DNA of 64,000 nucleotides from Streptomyces dioscori (GTDB taxonomy: Bacteria > Actinomycetota > Actinomycetes > Streptomycetales > Streptomycetaceae). Location: positions 414,221 to 478,220 of the forward strand of contig NZ_KZ679040.1 in NCBI RefSeq assembly GCF_003024195.1, written 5' to 3'. The notes beneath the pieces were generated by a model. That model was not told the origin of the DNA, searched no databases, and worked only from the letters and a program-made list of their open reading frames with translations. Each line of letters opens with the position of its first letter. The first letter of the stretch is position 1. Shown here piece after piece: positions 32,245 to 42,009 of the stretch. Both the position numbers and the translations under genes were made by a program.

Positions 32245-35200
32245 ACGGGGAACTCGCCGCCCTGGAGAAGCTGTACATCAGCACCGCGCTGGCCCAGGAG
32301 GAGATCTGGACACCGGTGACCTCCTACCACGTCGACGGCCTGCATCCCGAGGTGTTCCGGCGGCTGGGGAGGGCGATCGACGCCGTCGAGCGCGCGCACT
32401 CGCCGGTCGCGACCGTGGTGCGTGGCGAGACCGGTTCGGGCAAGACGCATCTGCTCGGCTGGACCCGCCACGAGATCCAGGAACGCGGCGGCTCCTTCTT
32501 CTACATCAGGCTCGTCTCCGGCCGGAACTTCTGGGAGAGCGTCGCCGGCGGTCTCGTCGACAGTCTCTACCGGAAGGACGAGGGCGACCGGGAACAACTG
32601 ACCCGCCTGCTCGACGAGCTGTCGCGCCGGGCTCGCCTCGACACGGACACCCATACCGCCGTCACCGGCGGGAGCGAGTTGACGCGCGCCCATGTCGACG
32701 CGTTCGTCCGGGGGATCCGGACCATCGACCGACAGGTGGGCAACGAGGCCGCGGACACGGCCCGCGCGCTGGCGCTCATCGCCTCCACCGGCGATCCCGT
32801 GGAGATCGGCACGGCCTACTTCGCGCTCAACGACGACGACGGGGACAAGCGCGCCGCCTGGGGGATGGCGCCGGGCGGGCGACCGGCCCAACTCGTACTC
32901 CGCGATCTGACGCGTCTGTTCGCCCTGGTCGGACCGCTGGTGTTCGCCTTCGACCAGCTCGACACCCTGGTGTCCACCGCGCAGACGTCGTCGCTGACGT
33001 CGCCCGCTTCCGGCGAGGGCCGGGCCGCGAAGCGGCTGAGCAGCGAGATCGCCACCGGCCTGATGGAACTGCGGGAGGAAGCCCGCCGGACCCTGATGGT
33101 CGTGGCGTGCCACGAGGACACCTGGGAGCAGATCTCCCGGGAGGCGGTCCGGTCCGCCCTGGACCGGTTCGAGGTGCTGCCGACGCTCGGTGCGATTCCC
33201 GACGAGGCCACCGCCGCCGCCATCGTCAGCAGCCGCTTCCGGCCCTACTACGAGTCGGCGGGGTTCACCCCGCCGCGCCCCACCTGGCCGGTCACCCCGG
33301 CGGCGCTGGCCGAAGCCCCGCACCGTTACACCGCACGGCGGCTGCTCGTCCGGGTCCAGAAGCACATCGAGGCGTGTCTGCAGACCGGCACGGTGACCGA
33401 ACTGATCTCCCTGGCGGACGCGGAGCCCACGGCAGTCGCACCGCCCGCACCGGCGAGGGCCCTCAATCTGAGCACCCTGACGGAGTCCTTCGGCAAGCTC
33501 CGTGCCGAGGCGGACGACCTCGGGCCGCTCGACCCCACGGCCGAGGACGAGTTGATGCCCGCTCTGCTGCGCGCGGGGCTGCGGAGTCTGGTCAGAGAGC
33601 TGGGTGCCGACGAGACGCGGTTCTCCATCGAGACCGACTTCGGCCGCAAGGCGGCGCTGCACGCCCGGTTGCGCTATGTCGTGGACGAGGCCAGCGAGAA
33701 CGAATTCCACTGGTCCTTCCGGGCGATCGCCGCGAACAACGCCATCGCCGCCCAGAACCGGATCCGTAACGCGGCCGTGGAGGCCGGCCTGACGGCCGAC
33801 CTGGCGAGCCGCCGGCTGGTCCTGCTGCGGAACATGCCGTACCCGACCGGCCCCAGGACCAAGGACATCAAGGACGACTTCGAGGCGCGGGGCGGGGTGT
33901 CGTTCCCGATCGGCGCCGCCGACCTCCGCACCCTGGCCGCCCTCCGGGCCATGCTCGACGACCGTATGCCAGGCCTGGACGAATGGCTGCGACAGGAGCG
34001 CCCCGCTTCCCGCATCGAGGTCTTCGCGCCGGTGCTGGGAGACTTACGGCAGCATCTCGGCATCGTCGGCGTCGCGACCACGGAAGTCGGCGCCGGGGTG
34101 GCGGGGGACGCGGCGGCCGTACCGGAGGATGCCGAGCCCGCCCGTACCGAACCCGCCCAACCCGGGCACGCCCAAACCGAGCCCGCCCGTACCGAGATCG
34201 TCGTCGGGACCACGGTCCGGGGCGGCCGTTCGTTCGCGGTACCCATGGAACGGCTCCGGATGCACACCGCGGTGGTGGGCGCGGCGGGATCGGGCAAGAC
34301 GGTCCTGATCAAGCGACTTGTGGAGCAGTGCGCTCTGCGCGGCGTCTCGGCGATCGTGCTGGATCCGAACGACGACCTCGCACGGCTCGGCGACCCCTGG
34401 TCGCACCCGCCGCAGGGTTGGACGGACGGCCATGAGCGCGAGGCCCGGCGCTATTTCGCGGAGGTCGAAGTGGTGGTGTGGACACCGGGTCTGAACCGGG
34501 GACGTCCGATCTCCTTCCACCCGCTTCCCGACTTCGGTCCCGTCCTCGACGACGAGGACGACTTCCCCCGTCTGGTCAGGTCGACCGTGACCTCACTCGC
34601 GCCACACGCCGGTGTACGCGGCAGCAGTGCGCGCGCGACCCAGCAGCTGGGGGTCCTCAAACGTGCCCTCGAACGGTACGCGCGCGAAGGCGGCAAGACC
34701 CTGGCCGGCTTGGTCGAGCTGCTCGCGGAGGCCCCGACCGACATCGTGAACAGCAGGACCAGCCGCTTCGCGGTCCAGATGGCGGACACGCTGGAAGCCG
34801 CGATGGAGACCGACCCGCTGTTCGGGGAGTCCGGAGCCCCCGCCGATCCCGGCATGCTCCTGATCCCGTCACCGGGAAAGGCCGCCCGTGTCTCGTTGAT
34901 CAGCTTCATCGGCCTGTCCGGCGACGGACCGGCCCAGTTCGTCAGCCGCCTCCAGGCGACCTTGTTCTCCTGGTTCAGGGCGCACCCGGTCGGCGACCGG
35001 GCGCTGGGCGGGCTGCTGGTGATGGACGAGGCGCAGAACTTCGTGCCCTCCGGCGCGTCGAACCCGAGTACGGACAGCACGGTCGAACTCATCCGCCAGA
35101 TACGCAAGTACGGACTCGGGATAGTCCTCGCGTCACAGCTGCCCAAGGGGATCCACAACCAGGCGCTGGGCAACACCGTGAACCAGTTCATCGGCCGGCT

Positions 35201-35411
35201 CACCCAACCCGTCCACATCGAGGCGGCCAGGACCATGGCTCAGGCGCGGAACGCGGTCCTCGACAACCTCGCCGGTCTCAGGGCCGGCCAGTTCAACGCC
35301 GCAGGCGAGGGGACCGGATTCAGCAAGATCGAGGTGCCGATCTGTCTCAGTCACCACGATGTGCCGCTCAAGGAGGACGAGATCGTCGAGCGGGCCCGCC
35401 GGGGTACCTGA
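32241..35411 (+). CDS. Two-motor ATPase: AAA-type N-domain fused to HerA-like C-domain (1056 aa)
   Basis: N-terminal ATPase: Walker A GETGSGKT at residues 62-69 and a Walker-B-like stretch VFAFDQLDTL near 235-244. A middle region (about 400-640) has no recognised fold. The C-terminal part has Walker A GAAGSGKT (about 680-687), an IVLDPNDDL strand, Walker B LLVMDEAQNF (about 924-933) and LASQLPKG, the HerA/FtsK-like pattern, with Arg-rich finger-like segments later. HerA proteins form hexameric DNA-translocating rings that work with nucleases. GTG 32241 overlaps the previous stop (GTGA). Two unrelated P-loop motors in one chain are uncommon; defence ATPases of the BREX/Dnd type are comparable. 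Confidence 0.75.
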   Translation: MNGELAALEKLYISTALAQEEIWTPVTSYHVDGLHPEVFRRLGRAIDAVERAHSPVATVVRGETGSGKTHLLGWTRHEIQERGGSFFYIRLVSGRNFWESVAGGLVDSLYRKDEGDREQLTRLLDELSRRARLDTDTHTAVTGGSELTRAHVDAFVRGIRTIDRQVGNEAADTARALALIASTGDPVEIGTAYFALNDDDGDKRAAWGMAPGGRPAQLVLRDLTRLFALVGPLVFAFDQLDTLVSTAQTSSLTSPASGEGRAAKRLSSEIATGLMELREEARRTLMVVACHEDTWEQISREAVRSALDRFEVLPTLGAIPDEATAAAIVSSRFRPYYESAGFTPPRPTWPVTPAALAEAPHRYTARRLLVRVQKHIEACLQTGTVTELISLADAEPTAVAPPAPARALNLSTLTESFGKLRAEADDLGPLDPTAEDELMPALLRAGLRSLVRELGADETRFSIETDFGRKAALHARLRYVVDEASENEFHWSFRAIAANNAIAAQNRIRNAAVEAGLTADLASRRLVLLRNMPYPTGPRTKDIKDDFEARGGVSFPIGAADLRTLAALRAMLDDRMPGLDEWLRQERPASRIEVFAPVLGDLRQHLGIVGVATTEVGAGVAGDAAAVPEDAEPARTEPAQPGHAQTEPARTEIVVGTTVRGGRSFAVPMERLRMHTAVVGAAGSGKTVLIKRLVEQCALRGVSAIVLDPNDDLARLGDPWSHPPQGWTDGHEREARRYFAEVEVVVWTPGLNRGRPISFHPLPDFGPVLDDEDDFPRLVRSTVTSLAPHAGVRGSSARATQQLGVLKRALERYAREGGKTLAGLVELLAEAPTDIVNSRTSRFAVQMADTLEAAMETDPLFGESGAPADPGMLLIPSPGKAARVSLISFIGLSGDGPAQFVSRLQATLFSWFRAHPVGDRALGGLLVMDEAQNFVPSGASNPSTDSTVELIRQIRKYGLGIVLASQLPKGIHNQALGNTVNQFIGRLTQPVHIEAARTMAQARNAVLDNLAGLRAGQFNAAGEGTGFSKIEVPICLSHHDVPLKEDEIVERARRGT

Positions 35412-35511
35412 GCGGTCGGGAGGTGGTGAGCGCGTCCAGGCCCGTGCCGGGATCCTGGCGTGTCGCTCGATATGGGCTACCTGGCCTGCGAGAACGCAGT
35501 GCGTGGCGGTG

Positions 35512-35584
35512 CGCCCCCGGCAGGACTCGAACCTGCGGCCAAGCGCTTAGAAGGCGCCTGCTCTATCCACTGAGCTACGGGGGC
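35512..35584 (-). tRNA. tRNA-Arg (anticodon UCU)
   Basis: Cloverleaf: acceptor GCCCCCG/CGGGGGC, D-stem GCTC/GAGC, anticodon stem GGCGC/GCGCT with loop CTTCTAA (anticodon TCT, decoding AGA), T-arm GCAGG TTCGAGT CCTGC, discriminator G. No CCA is encoded. Its 3' end faces the defence-like operon, whose last gene ends 100 bases away. AGA is a rare codon in high-GC genomes, so this is a minor tRNA. Confidence 0.95.
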
Positions 35585-35895
35585 CGGGTGTGGTGGCCTG
35601 TGGTGCTGGTGCCCGGGTATGGGCGGGGCTGTGACCTTGCCGGGGACAAGGATAGAGCTCCTGGGTCCCTGCGCTTCGCGCTTCCCCTCCGTGGCTCGAT
35701 GTGGAGGTTCAGTGAAGCGGTCCTGATAATCGCAGGCAGGTACGAATCGTGCATCGCTTTTGGCGCCTCACGCCCCGGGTGTTGTGCACTCGTTATGCCT
35801 GCGCCCCAGTCGTCCCTTAGGCCCCGTGTGTCCAATCGGCGCGCAGACATGCCCATATGCTTTAGAAAGCCTGCAAAATTGGGCATTCTTCGCAT
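35585..35895. other. Intergenic region between tRNA-Arg and the GTPase operon
   Basis: 311 bases. The left part must carry the tRNA promoter on the minus strand. The right part is AT-richer than average (TATGCTTTAGAAAGCCTGCAAAAT, about 35858-35880, seen in two pieces) and holds an inverted TGCCCA/TGGGCA pair around it, a plausible operator/promoter for the dynamin-like genes. No ORF. Confidence 0.4.
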
Positions 35896-37503
35896 GTGGT
35901 GACCTTGGACGTACGGCCCCAGCTGCTCGACGCACTCTCCGCCCTGCGCGACCGTGTCGCCGCCGCACGCTTCCCGCTGCCCCTGGCGGGGGCTCCACGC
36001 GCGCGTGCCAACCGCGACGAACTGCTCGCACAGCTCGACGACTATCTCGTGCCCCGGTTGAGAGAACCCGAAGCACCCCTGCTCGCCGTGATCGGAGGAT
36101 CGACCGGGGCGGGCAAGTCGACGCTGGTCAACTCCCTTGTGGGGCGGCGGGTCAGCGAGGCCGGGGTGCTCCGGCCCACGACGCGTACTCCGGTGCTCGT
36201 GTGCCATCCCGAGGACCATCACTGGTTCAGCGGGATGCGCGTACTGCCCGACCTCACGCGCGTGTGGATGCCGCAACAGGACGTCGACGACGATCCGCTG
36301 CTGCCCGGCGAGGAGGACATGCGCGTCCTGCGCATCGAGACCGCCGACACCCTCCCCCGCGGGCTCGCGCTTCTCGACGCGCCCGACATCGACTCCCTGG
36401 TGGCCGGCAACCGGGTGCTCGCCGCCGAACTCATGTGCGCGGCCGACATCTGGGTGATGGTCACCACGGCGGCACGGTACGCCGACGCGGTGCCGTGGCA
36501 TCTGCTGCGTACCGCCAAGGACCATGACGCCACCCTCGTCACCGTGCTCGACCGGGTGCCCCACCAGGTGGTGTCCGAGGTCTCGCGGCAGTTCGGCGCG
36601 CTCCTCGCCAAGGCGGGACTGGGCGACGTGCCCCGCTTCACCGTGCCCGAGCTGCCCGAGTCGGCCTGGGGCGGGGGACTGCTTCCGGCCACCGCCGTGG
36701 CACCCCTGCGCGCCTGGCTGGCCCAGCAGGCCCAGGACCCGGGCGCCCGGCACCAGGTCATGGCGCGCACCGCGTACGGGGCACTCGACTCGCTCAAGTC
36801 CCGGATGCCCGAGCTGGCCTCCGCCGCCGCGGCCCAGTACGCCGCCGCGCTGCGGCTCACCGCGGCCGTCGACGGGGCGTACGACAGCGAGTACACCCGT
36901 CTGCGGGGCCGGCTGCAGGCCGGGGCCGTCCTCGCCGGGGGCGCGCTCAAACGGTGGCGCAGCTACCCGCTGGACTCCAGCGCCGGTGAACTGCTGGACG
37001 CGCTCGTCGAGAGCCTGGCCGCCCTCCTGCTGTGCGCCGTCACCGCGGCCGACGAGCGCGTAGACGAGGCGTGGCGGCGCGAACCCGCCGCGGGCGCCCC
37101 GGGGCTGACGGACCGCGATCCGACGCTGGAGAGCGCCGAGCACCGCATCGGGATGGCGGTACGGCGCTGGCGCCGCGTCCTGGAGGAGTACGCCGAGGAC
37201 GAGGTACGTGCCCTGGAGAAGAGCGTCGCGCCGGATCCCGAGGCTGTGGCCGCGCTGGTGGCCACCGCGCTCCTCGGCGGCCGGCGGGCGCGTTCCGCGG
37301 GCGAGGGGCTCGCCGAGCGGATCGGCGCGCACGGGGCGCTGCGGCTGCGCGACAAGGGCGGCCGGCTGCTCACCGACTACCTCGACAAGGCGCTGCACGA
37401 CGAACGGGAGCGGCGGCTCGCCCCGCTCGACGCACTCGACGTACACCCCGAACCCCAGGCCGAACTCATCGCCGCGCTGTCGGTACTGCAGAAGGAGAGG
37501 TGA
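35896..37503 (+). CDS. dynA: Dynamin-like GTPase, soluble partner (535 aa)
   Basis: N-terminal GTPase domain: G1 [11 protein letters not shown] (about 67-77), switch/G2 region [12 protein letters not shown]3 LLDAPDID (about 158-165), and the TVLDRVP stretch in the position of G4. The remainder is helical (stalk-like) with no membrane segment. Together with the next gene it matches the DynA/DynB pair that stabilises FtsZ rings at sporulation septa in S. venezuelae. GTG 35896 or GTG 35899 may be the start. Its stop overlaps the next start (GTGA). Confidence 0.7.
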   Translation: MVTLDVRPQLLDALSALRDRVAAARFPLPLAGAPRARANRDELLAQLDDYLVPRLREPEAPLLAVIGGSTGAGKSTLVNSLVGRRVSEAGVLRPTTRTPVLVCHPEDHHWFSGMRVLPDLTRVWMPQQDVDDDPLLPGEEDMRVLRIETADTLPRGLALLDAPDIDSLVAGNRVLAAELMCAADIWVMVTTAARYADAVPWHLLRTAKDHDATLVTVLDRVPHQVVSEVSRQFGALLAKAGLGDVPRFTVPELPESAWGGGLLPATAVAPLRAWLAQQAQDPGARHQVMARTAYGALDSLKSRMPELASAAAAQYAAALRLTAAVDGAYDSEYTRLRGRLQAGAVLAGGALKRWRSYPLDSSAGELLDALVESLAALLLCAVTAADERVDEAWRREPAAGAPGLTDRDPTLESAEHRIGMAVRRWRRVLEEYAEDEVRALEKSVAPDPEAVAALVATALLGGRRARSAGEGLAERIGAHGALRLRDKGGRLLTDYLDKALHDERERRLAPLDALDVHPEPQAELIAALSVLQKER

Positions 37504-39518
37504 CCGCGGTGACCGCCGTCACGGACCACACGGATCACGCCGACCAGCCGGGGGACGACGACGCCCGCAAGAAGGACCCCGGCGGGGAAATCGTGCGCAA
37601 GGAGAGGTCCGGCAGGGAAGCCGGGCACAAGGAGAAGGGTGATTCCGGGAGGGGAGCTCGGGAGGCCACGGAGGCGGGCTCCGGGGGCGGCACCGGCTCC
37701 GGCTCCGGAAGTGCGGACTCCGTGGGCTCCGCGGACGCCGTGGGCTCCGCGGACGCGCCGGGTGGCTGGGACGACGGGCTGATCGCGCGGCGCGTGTCCG
37801 CCACGGCCGAGGGCCAGGCCAGGCCCGTACAGGAGACCGTCATGGACAACAGGCCGCCCGCGGTGGCCCCTCTGGCGTACGACGGACCGCTGCGGTCCCG
37901 ACTAGACGCGCTGCGCGAACTGGTGGGGCTCTCCAGGACGCGGCTGGACAGCCGGACCCTCGCCGAGGCGGGACAGGTCCTGGACGAGGCCGCGGCGCGG
38001 CGCAGGCTCTCCGGGCAGCACACCGTGGTCGCCATCGCGGGCGCCACCGGGAGCGGCAAGTCGCAGCTCTTCAACGCACTCGCCGGAGTGGCCATCTCGG
38101 AGACCGGGGTACGCAGGCCGACCACCGCCGCCCCCATCGCGTGCAGCTGGAGCGACGGCGCGGCCGGACTCATCGACCGGCTCGGCATCCCGGGGCGGCT
38201 GCGCCGCAGGCCGCTGCAGAGCGCCGAGGCGGAGGCACAGTTGCGCGGACTCGTCCTGGTGGACCTGCCCGACCACGACTCGGCGGCCGTCCAGCACCGG
38301 GAGCACGTCGACCGGATCCTCGCGCTCGTGGACGCGGTCATCTGGGTCGTCGACCCGGAGAAGTACGCCGACGCAGTACTTCATGAGCGCTATCTGCGGC
38401 CCATGGCAGGCCACGCGGAAGTCACCTTCGTGGTCCTCAACCAGGTCGACCGGCTGCCCCGGGACGCCGCCGACCAGGTCCTCGACGACCTGCGGCGGCT
38501 GCTCGACGAGGACGGGATCGCACTGGGCGAGTACGGCGAGCCGGGCGCGACCGTTCTCGCGCTGTCCGCGCTCACCGGGGACGGCATCGGGGAGCTGCGC
38601 GAGGTGCTCGGGCACTTCGTGGCCGAGCGGGGCGCCGCGGCCCGCCGGATCTCGGCCGACGTGGACGCGGCGGCGGTACGCCTGTGGCCCGTCTACGCCA
38701 ACCGGCGGCAGGCCGGGCTCAGCGAGGAGGCACGCGACGAGTTCGCCGACCGGCTCGCCGACGCGGTCGGCGCCACGGCGGCGGGCGAGGCCGCCGAGCG
38801 CGCCTGGCGCCGCAACGCCAACCGCGCGTGCGGCACGCCGTGGCTGCGGCTGTGGCGCTGGTACCAGGACCGGCGCGAGCCCGCGACGGGACGGCTGTCC
38901 GTACGGGCCTACGACGACGAGGAGGCCACGGCGCGCCAGCGCGTCGAGCAGGCGGTGCGCACGGTGGCCGAGCAGGCGAGCGACGGGCTGCCCGCGCCCT
39001 GGGCGCAGGCGGTCCGTGAGGCGGCCGTACGGGGGTCGCAGGGGCTGTGCGAGGCCCTGGACGAACTGGCGGTACGGGCCGGGACACCGGTCGGCCGGCC
39101 ACCGCGGCCGGGCTGGTGGCCGGCCGCCGTACTCGCGCAGGCGGCCATGACCGTCCTTCAGGTCGTGGGCGGGCTGTGGCTGCTGGCCCAGATCATCGGC
39201 CTCATGTCGCCGAACCTCGGGGTGCCCGTGCTGCTGATGGTCATCGGCATCGTGGGCGGCCCGGGTGTCGAGTGGGCCTGCAGACTCGCGGCGAACGGGC
39301 CCGCGCGGCGGTACGGCGCCGAGGCGGAACGCAGACTGCGGGAGGCTGCGTCGGGATGCGGGCGTGCCCGGGTTCTCGATCCGGTGGCGGGGGAGTTGCT
39401 GCGGTACCGGGAGGTACGGGAGCAGTTTCTGCGGGTTTCGGGGGTCACGGGAGGCACGGGCGTCACGGGCGTCACGGGCGTCACAGGGGTTACGGGGGTC
39501 GGCGCCTCGGCGGGGTGA
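37500..39518 (+). CDS. dynB: Dynamin-like GTPase, membrane partner (672 aa)
   Basis: N-terminal 100 residues are low-complexity and charged. The GTPase domain follows: G1 [12 protein letters not shown] (about 179-190), G2 RRPTTAAP, G3 LVDLPDHD (about 253-260), G4 LNQVDRLP (about 315). Two adjacent membrane segments near 545-595 ([21 protein letters not shown] and [13 protein letters not shown], hairpin) would anchor the pair to the septal membrane. The C-terminus ends in a GVTGVTGV repeat. The start is GTG 37500, overlapping the upstream stop; GTG 37509 is an alternative. The same order as in Streptomyces dynA-dynB and the neighbouring ssbB support a sporulation-septum role. Confidence 0.7.
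   Translation: MTAVTAVTDHTDHADQPGDDDARKKDPGGEIVRKERSGREAGHKEKGDSGRGAREATEAGSGGGTGSGSGSADSVGSADAVGSADAPGGWDDGLIARRVSATAEGQARPVQETVMDNRPPAVAPLAYDGPLRSRLDALRELVGLSRTRLDSRTLAEAGQVLDEAAARRRLSGQHTVVAIAGATGSGKSQLFNALAGVAISETGVRRPTTAAPIACSWSDGAAGLIDRLGIPGRLRRRPLQSAEAEAQLRGLVLVDLPDHDSAAVQHREHVDRILALVDAVIWVVDPEKYADAVLHERYLRPMAGHAEVTFVVLNQVDRLPRDAADQVLDDLRRLLDEDGIALGEYGEPGATVLALSALTGDGIGELREVLGHFVAERGAAARRISADVDAAAVRLWPVYANRRQAGLSEEARDEFADRLADAVGATAAGEAAERAWRRNANRACGTPWLRLWRWYQDRREPATGRLSVRAYDDEEATARQRVEQAVRTVAEQASDGLPAPWAQAVREAAVRGSQGLCEALDELAVRAGTPVGRPPRPGWWPAAVLAQAAMTVLQVVGGLWLLAQIIGLMSPNLGVPVLLMVIGIVGGPGVEWACRLAANGPARRYGAEAERRLREAASGCGRARVLDPVAGELLRYREVREQFLRVSGVTGGTGVTGVTGVTGVTGVGASAG
39444..39502 (+). 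repeat. 9-bp tandem repeat at 3' end of the dynB-like gene
   Basis: The unit GTCACGGGC or close variants occurs about six times and encodes a run of Gly-Val-Thr tripeptides at the extreme C-terminus. Repeats of this kind gain and lose units by slippage. Confidence 0.6.
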
Positions 39519-39648
39519 GGTGGGAAGGCGGTGGGTGCGGGCGGAGGTGCTCGTTCGGGTGGCGGAGTTGTCCACAACCTGGGGGTGGCCCACAGCGCTC
39601 GGCGGGATCGGGCGGACGGAGGCAGTCTGAGGTCTCGGCGGACACGAC

Positions 39649-39700
39649 GTGACGGACATGTCGCGACGGTCACGACGCGACGCGACGGACATGTCGCGTC
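39649..39700. promoter_or_regulatory. Two GACATGTC palindromes upstream of ssbB
   Basis: Perfect 8-base palindromes at 39655-39662 and 39688-39695 lie inside longer similar blocks (GACGGACATGTCGCG in both). Their centres are 33 bases apart, about three helical turns. The first is flanked by GTGAC/GTCAC arms. This looks like a paired operator for a dimeric regulator controlling ssbB; the regulator is unknown. Confidence 0.45.
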
Positions 39701-39766
39701 CGCCGGAACAGACAGACGCAGCCGTACGGGACGAGCCCGTGCGCGTGGGCAGGGAGGGCTTCCGCG

Positions 39767-40315
39767 ATGAACGAGACGATGGTGTGCGTGGTGGGGAACG
39801 TGGCGACACAGCCCGTGTTCCGGGAGACGGCGGCAGGCCCGTCGGCGAGGTTCCGGCTGGCGGTCACGCAGCGGTTCTGGGATCGCGAGAAGAGCGCCTG
39901 GCGTGACGGGCACACCAACTTCTTCACGGTGTGGGCCAACCGGGCGCTGGCGGCGAACGTGCAGGCGTCCGTGTCGCTGGGGGAGCCGCTGATGGTGCGG
40001 GGCAGGCTGAAGGTCCGCTCCGAACAGCGCGAAGGGCAGTCGTGGACGGGCGCGGACATCGAGGCCTCGGCGATCGGGCACGATCTGGCGCGCGGCACCG
40101 CGGCGTTCCGGCGGACGCTCAGGGGTGACGGGGCGTCGGATCAGGTGTCCGGCCAGTCGTCGGACGCGTCGGCCCGCCCGGAGCCGAGCTGGGAGACGGA
40201 GCCGGCTGATCCGGCCAATCCGGCCCATCCGGTCGATGGGTCTGAGCGGGCTGAGCGGGCTGCGGCGGCCGCTGGGGCGGCTCCGAGGCGGCAGGAACCG
40301 GCCCTGACTGGATGA
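39767..40315 (+). CDS. ssbB: Single-strand DNA-binding protein, SsbB type (182 aa)
   Basis: OB-fold (about 1-105): MVCVVGNVATQPVFRE, FRLAVTQRFWDRE, NFFTVWANRALA, and VRGRLKVRSEQREG. The C-terminal tail is Ala/Pro/Glu-rich and lacks the acidic DDDIPF-type tip of housekeeping SSB, as expected of the second SSB of Streptomyces, SsbB, which is needed for chromosome segregation in sporulation. Ribosome site GGGAGGG. It follows dynB. Confidence 0.85.
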   Translation: MNETMVCVVGNVATQPVFRETAAGPSARFRLAVTQRFWDREKSAWRDGHTNFFTVWANRALAANVQASVSLGEPLMVRGRLKVRSEQREGQSWTGADIEASAIGHDLARGTAAFRRTLRGDGASDQVSGQSSDASARPEPSWETEPADPANPAHPVDGSERAERAAAAAGAAPRRQEPALTG

Positions 40316-40593
40316 CTGACTGCGGTGACTGTGCGTACTGAGACCCCCGCCTGACCGAAGTGCGGCTTATCGGTGAATGCGTTACGAACGGTCCCAGTGG
40401 ATTTATCGATAAGCGCGGTCCGCAACCGGCCCTGGCGATAACGATTCCGATTCGGATCACTGATCGGATGACATGACCGGGGAGGGAGCTGCGCCCCGTC
40501 CTTAGGATGCCGGGCATAGCTCTCGGGACTGCTGATTCCGCTGGTGGGACCGTAACCCTCCAGTTCAACGGGTCCCGCTCGAAAGGGAATTCT

Positions 40594-42009
40594 GTGCTTT
40601 CTTCGTTCTCTGCGCCGTCCGTGCACGGGCGAGGTGCCGCTGCCGCCCGCCTGGCCGCGGTGGCGCTCGTGTCCGGCCTCGTCGCCGTGAGCGCCGTGAC
40701 TACCGCAGGTGCGGCCGTCGCGGACGAAGTCCCTCTGAGCCAGGGCGGGGCGACGGCCACGATAGGCGGCCTGAAGACGTCCGGGCCCGCGGTCATCCAC
40801 GAGGAGGGCGGGGACAAGCAGGTCTCCGCGGGGCTCTTCGAGATGTCCGTGGACAACGGCGGCACCCTGCAGACCTACTGCGTCGACATCTACAGCCCCA
40901 CGCAGAAGGACGCCAAGTACCAGGAGACCCCCTGGAGCGGCACGTCGCTGAACGGGAACCCCGACGCGGGCCGGATCCGCTGGATCCTGCAGAACTCCTA
41001 CCCGCAGGTCAACGACCTCGCCGCGCTGGCCGCGAAGGCGGGTGCGAAGGGCCTCACGCAGCAGGACGCGGCGGTCGGCACGCAGGTGGCGATCTGGCGG
41101 TACTCGGACGGCGCCGACGTGGACGCCGTGGACCCGCAGGCGGAGAAGCTCGCCGACTACCTGCAGCGCAGCGCACGCGACCTGGCGGAGCCCGCCGCGT
41201 CCCTGGAGCTGGATCCGCCGGCGGTCTCCGGTCGCCCGGGTGAACTGCTCGGCCCGGTCACCGTGCGCACCAACGCGGCCGGGGTGACGGTGACACCGCT
41301 CGCCGACGCCACGAGCGGGGTGAAGGTCGTCGGCCGGGACGGCAAGGAGGTCACGGCGGCGACCGACGGCAGCGAGCTGTTCTTCGACGTGGCCGAGGAC
41401 GCCGCCGACGGTTCGGCCGCGCTGACGGTGCAGGCCTCGACCACCGTGCCGGTCGGGCGGGCCTTCGCCGCCGAGACGAGGAGCCAGACCCAGATCCTGG
41501 CCGGTTCCAGCGAGTCGACCGTCTCCGCGGCGGCGACCGCGAACTGGGCCGGCGCCGGTGCGATACCCGCGCTGTCGGCCGAGAAGAACTGCGCGGAGGG
41601 CGGCCTCGACGTCACAGCGGTGAACGAGGGCGACGAGGCGTTCACCTTCGAGCTGCTGGGCACGGAGCACACCGTCGAGGCGGGCTCGTCACAGACCGTC
41701 ACGGTCCCGCTGCAGGAGGACCAGGCGTACGACTTCACGGTCGAGGGGCCGGGTGGCTACGAGAAGCGGTTCCAGGGCGTGCTCGACTGCAGGACGCAGA
41801 GCGGCGCCGCCGCCGAGGAGACCGTCCAGACACTGAACGAGCCGAGCCCCGCCACGGTCGGCGGCACGGCCGCCACGACCACGGACCTCGCCGAGACGGG
41901 CGCGTCGAGCGCCACCCCGGTGATAGCCGGCATCGCGATAGGCCTGGTCGTGATCGGCGGCGCGGCGATCCTCTTCATCCACAAGAAGAAGACACCTTCG
42001 CAGGACTGA
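40594..42009 (+). CDS. Sortase-anchored surface protein with TQXA thioester domain (471 aa)
   Basis: GTG 40594 follows GAAAGGG at good spacing. Signal peptide (1-43), then a thioester domain: the cysteine in LQTYCVDIYSP and the glutamine in AAVGTQVAIWRYSDG are the residues that form the internal Cys-Gln thioester in TQXA adhesins. Beta-sandwich-like repeats follow. The C-terminus has DLAETGASS (LAXTG sortase motif), a membrane segment and KKKTPSQD tail. Thioester domains bind host or surface amines covalently in Gram-positive pathogens; the target in Streptomyces is unknown. Confidence 0.85.
   Translation: MLSSFSAPSVHGRGAAAARLAAVALVSGLVAVSAVTTAGAAVADEVPLSQGGATATIGGLKTSGPAVIHEEGGDKQVSAGLFEMSVDNGGTLQTYCVDIYSPTQKDAKYQETPWSGTSLNGNPDAGRIRWILQNSYPQVNDLAALAAKAGAKGLTQQDAAVGTQVAIWRYSDGADVDAVDPQAEKLADYLQRSARDLAEPAASLELDPPAVSGRPGELLGPVTVRTNAAGVTVTPLADATSGVKVVGRDGKEVTAATDGSELFFDVAEDAADGSAALTVQASTTVPVGRAFAAETRSQTQILAGSSESTVSAAATANWAGAGAIPALSAEKNCAEGGLDVTAVNEGDEAFTFELLGTEHTVEAGSSQTVTVPLQEDQAYDFTVEGPGGYEKRFQGVLDCRTQSGAAAEETVQTLNEPSPATVGGTAATTTDLAETGASSATPVIAGIAIGLVVIGGAAILFIHKKKTPSQD

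Noticed and set aside
35512..35584. tRNA-Leu reading of the minus-strand tRNA
   Set aside because: The anticodon loop reads CTTCTAA, giving UCU (Arg), and the variable loop is short, unlike Leu tRNAs.
29875..35600. Integrated mobile element with attachment sites
   Set aside because: No integrase, transposase or direct repeat of the tRNA 3' end was found at either side; only the tRNA location hints at it.
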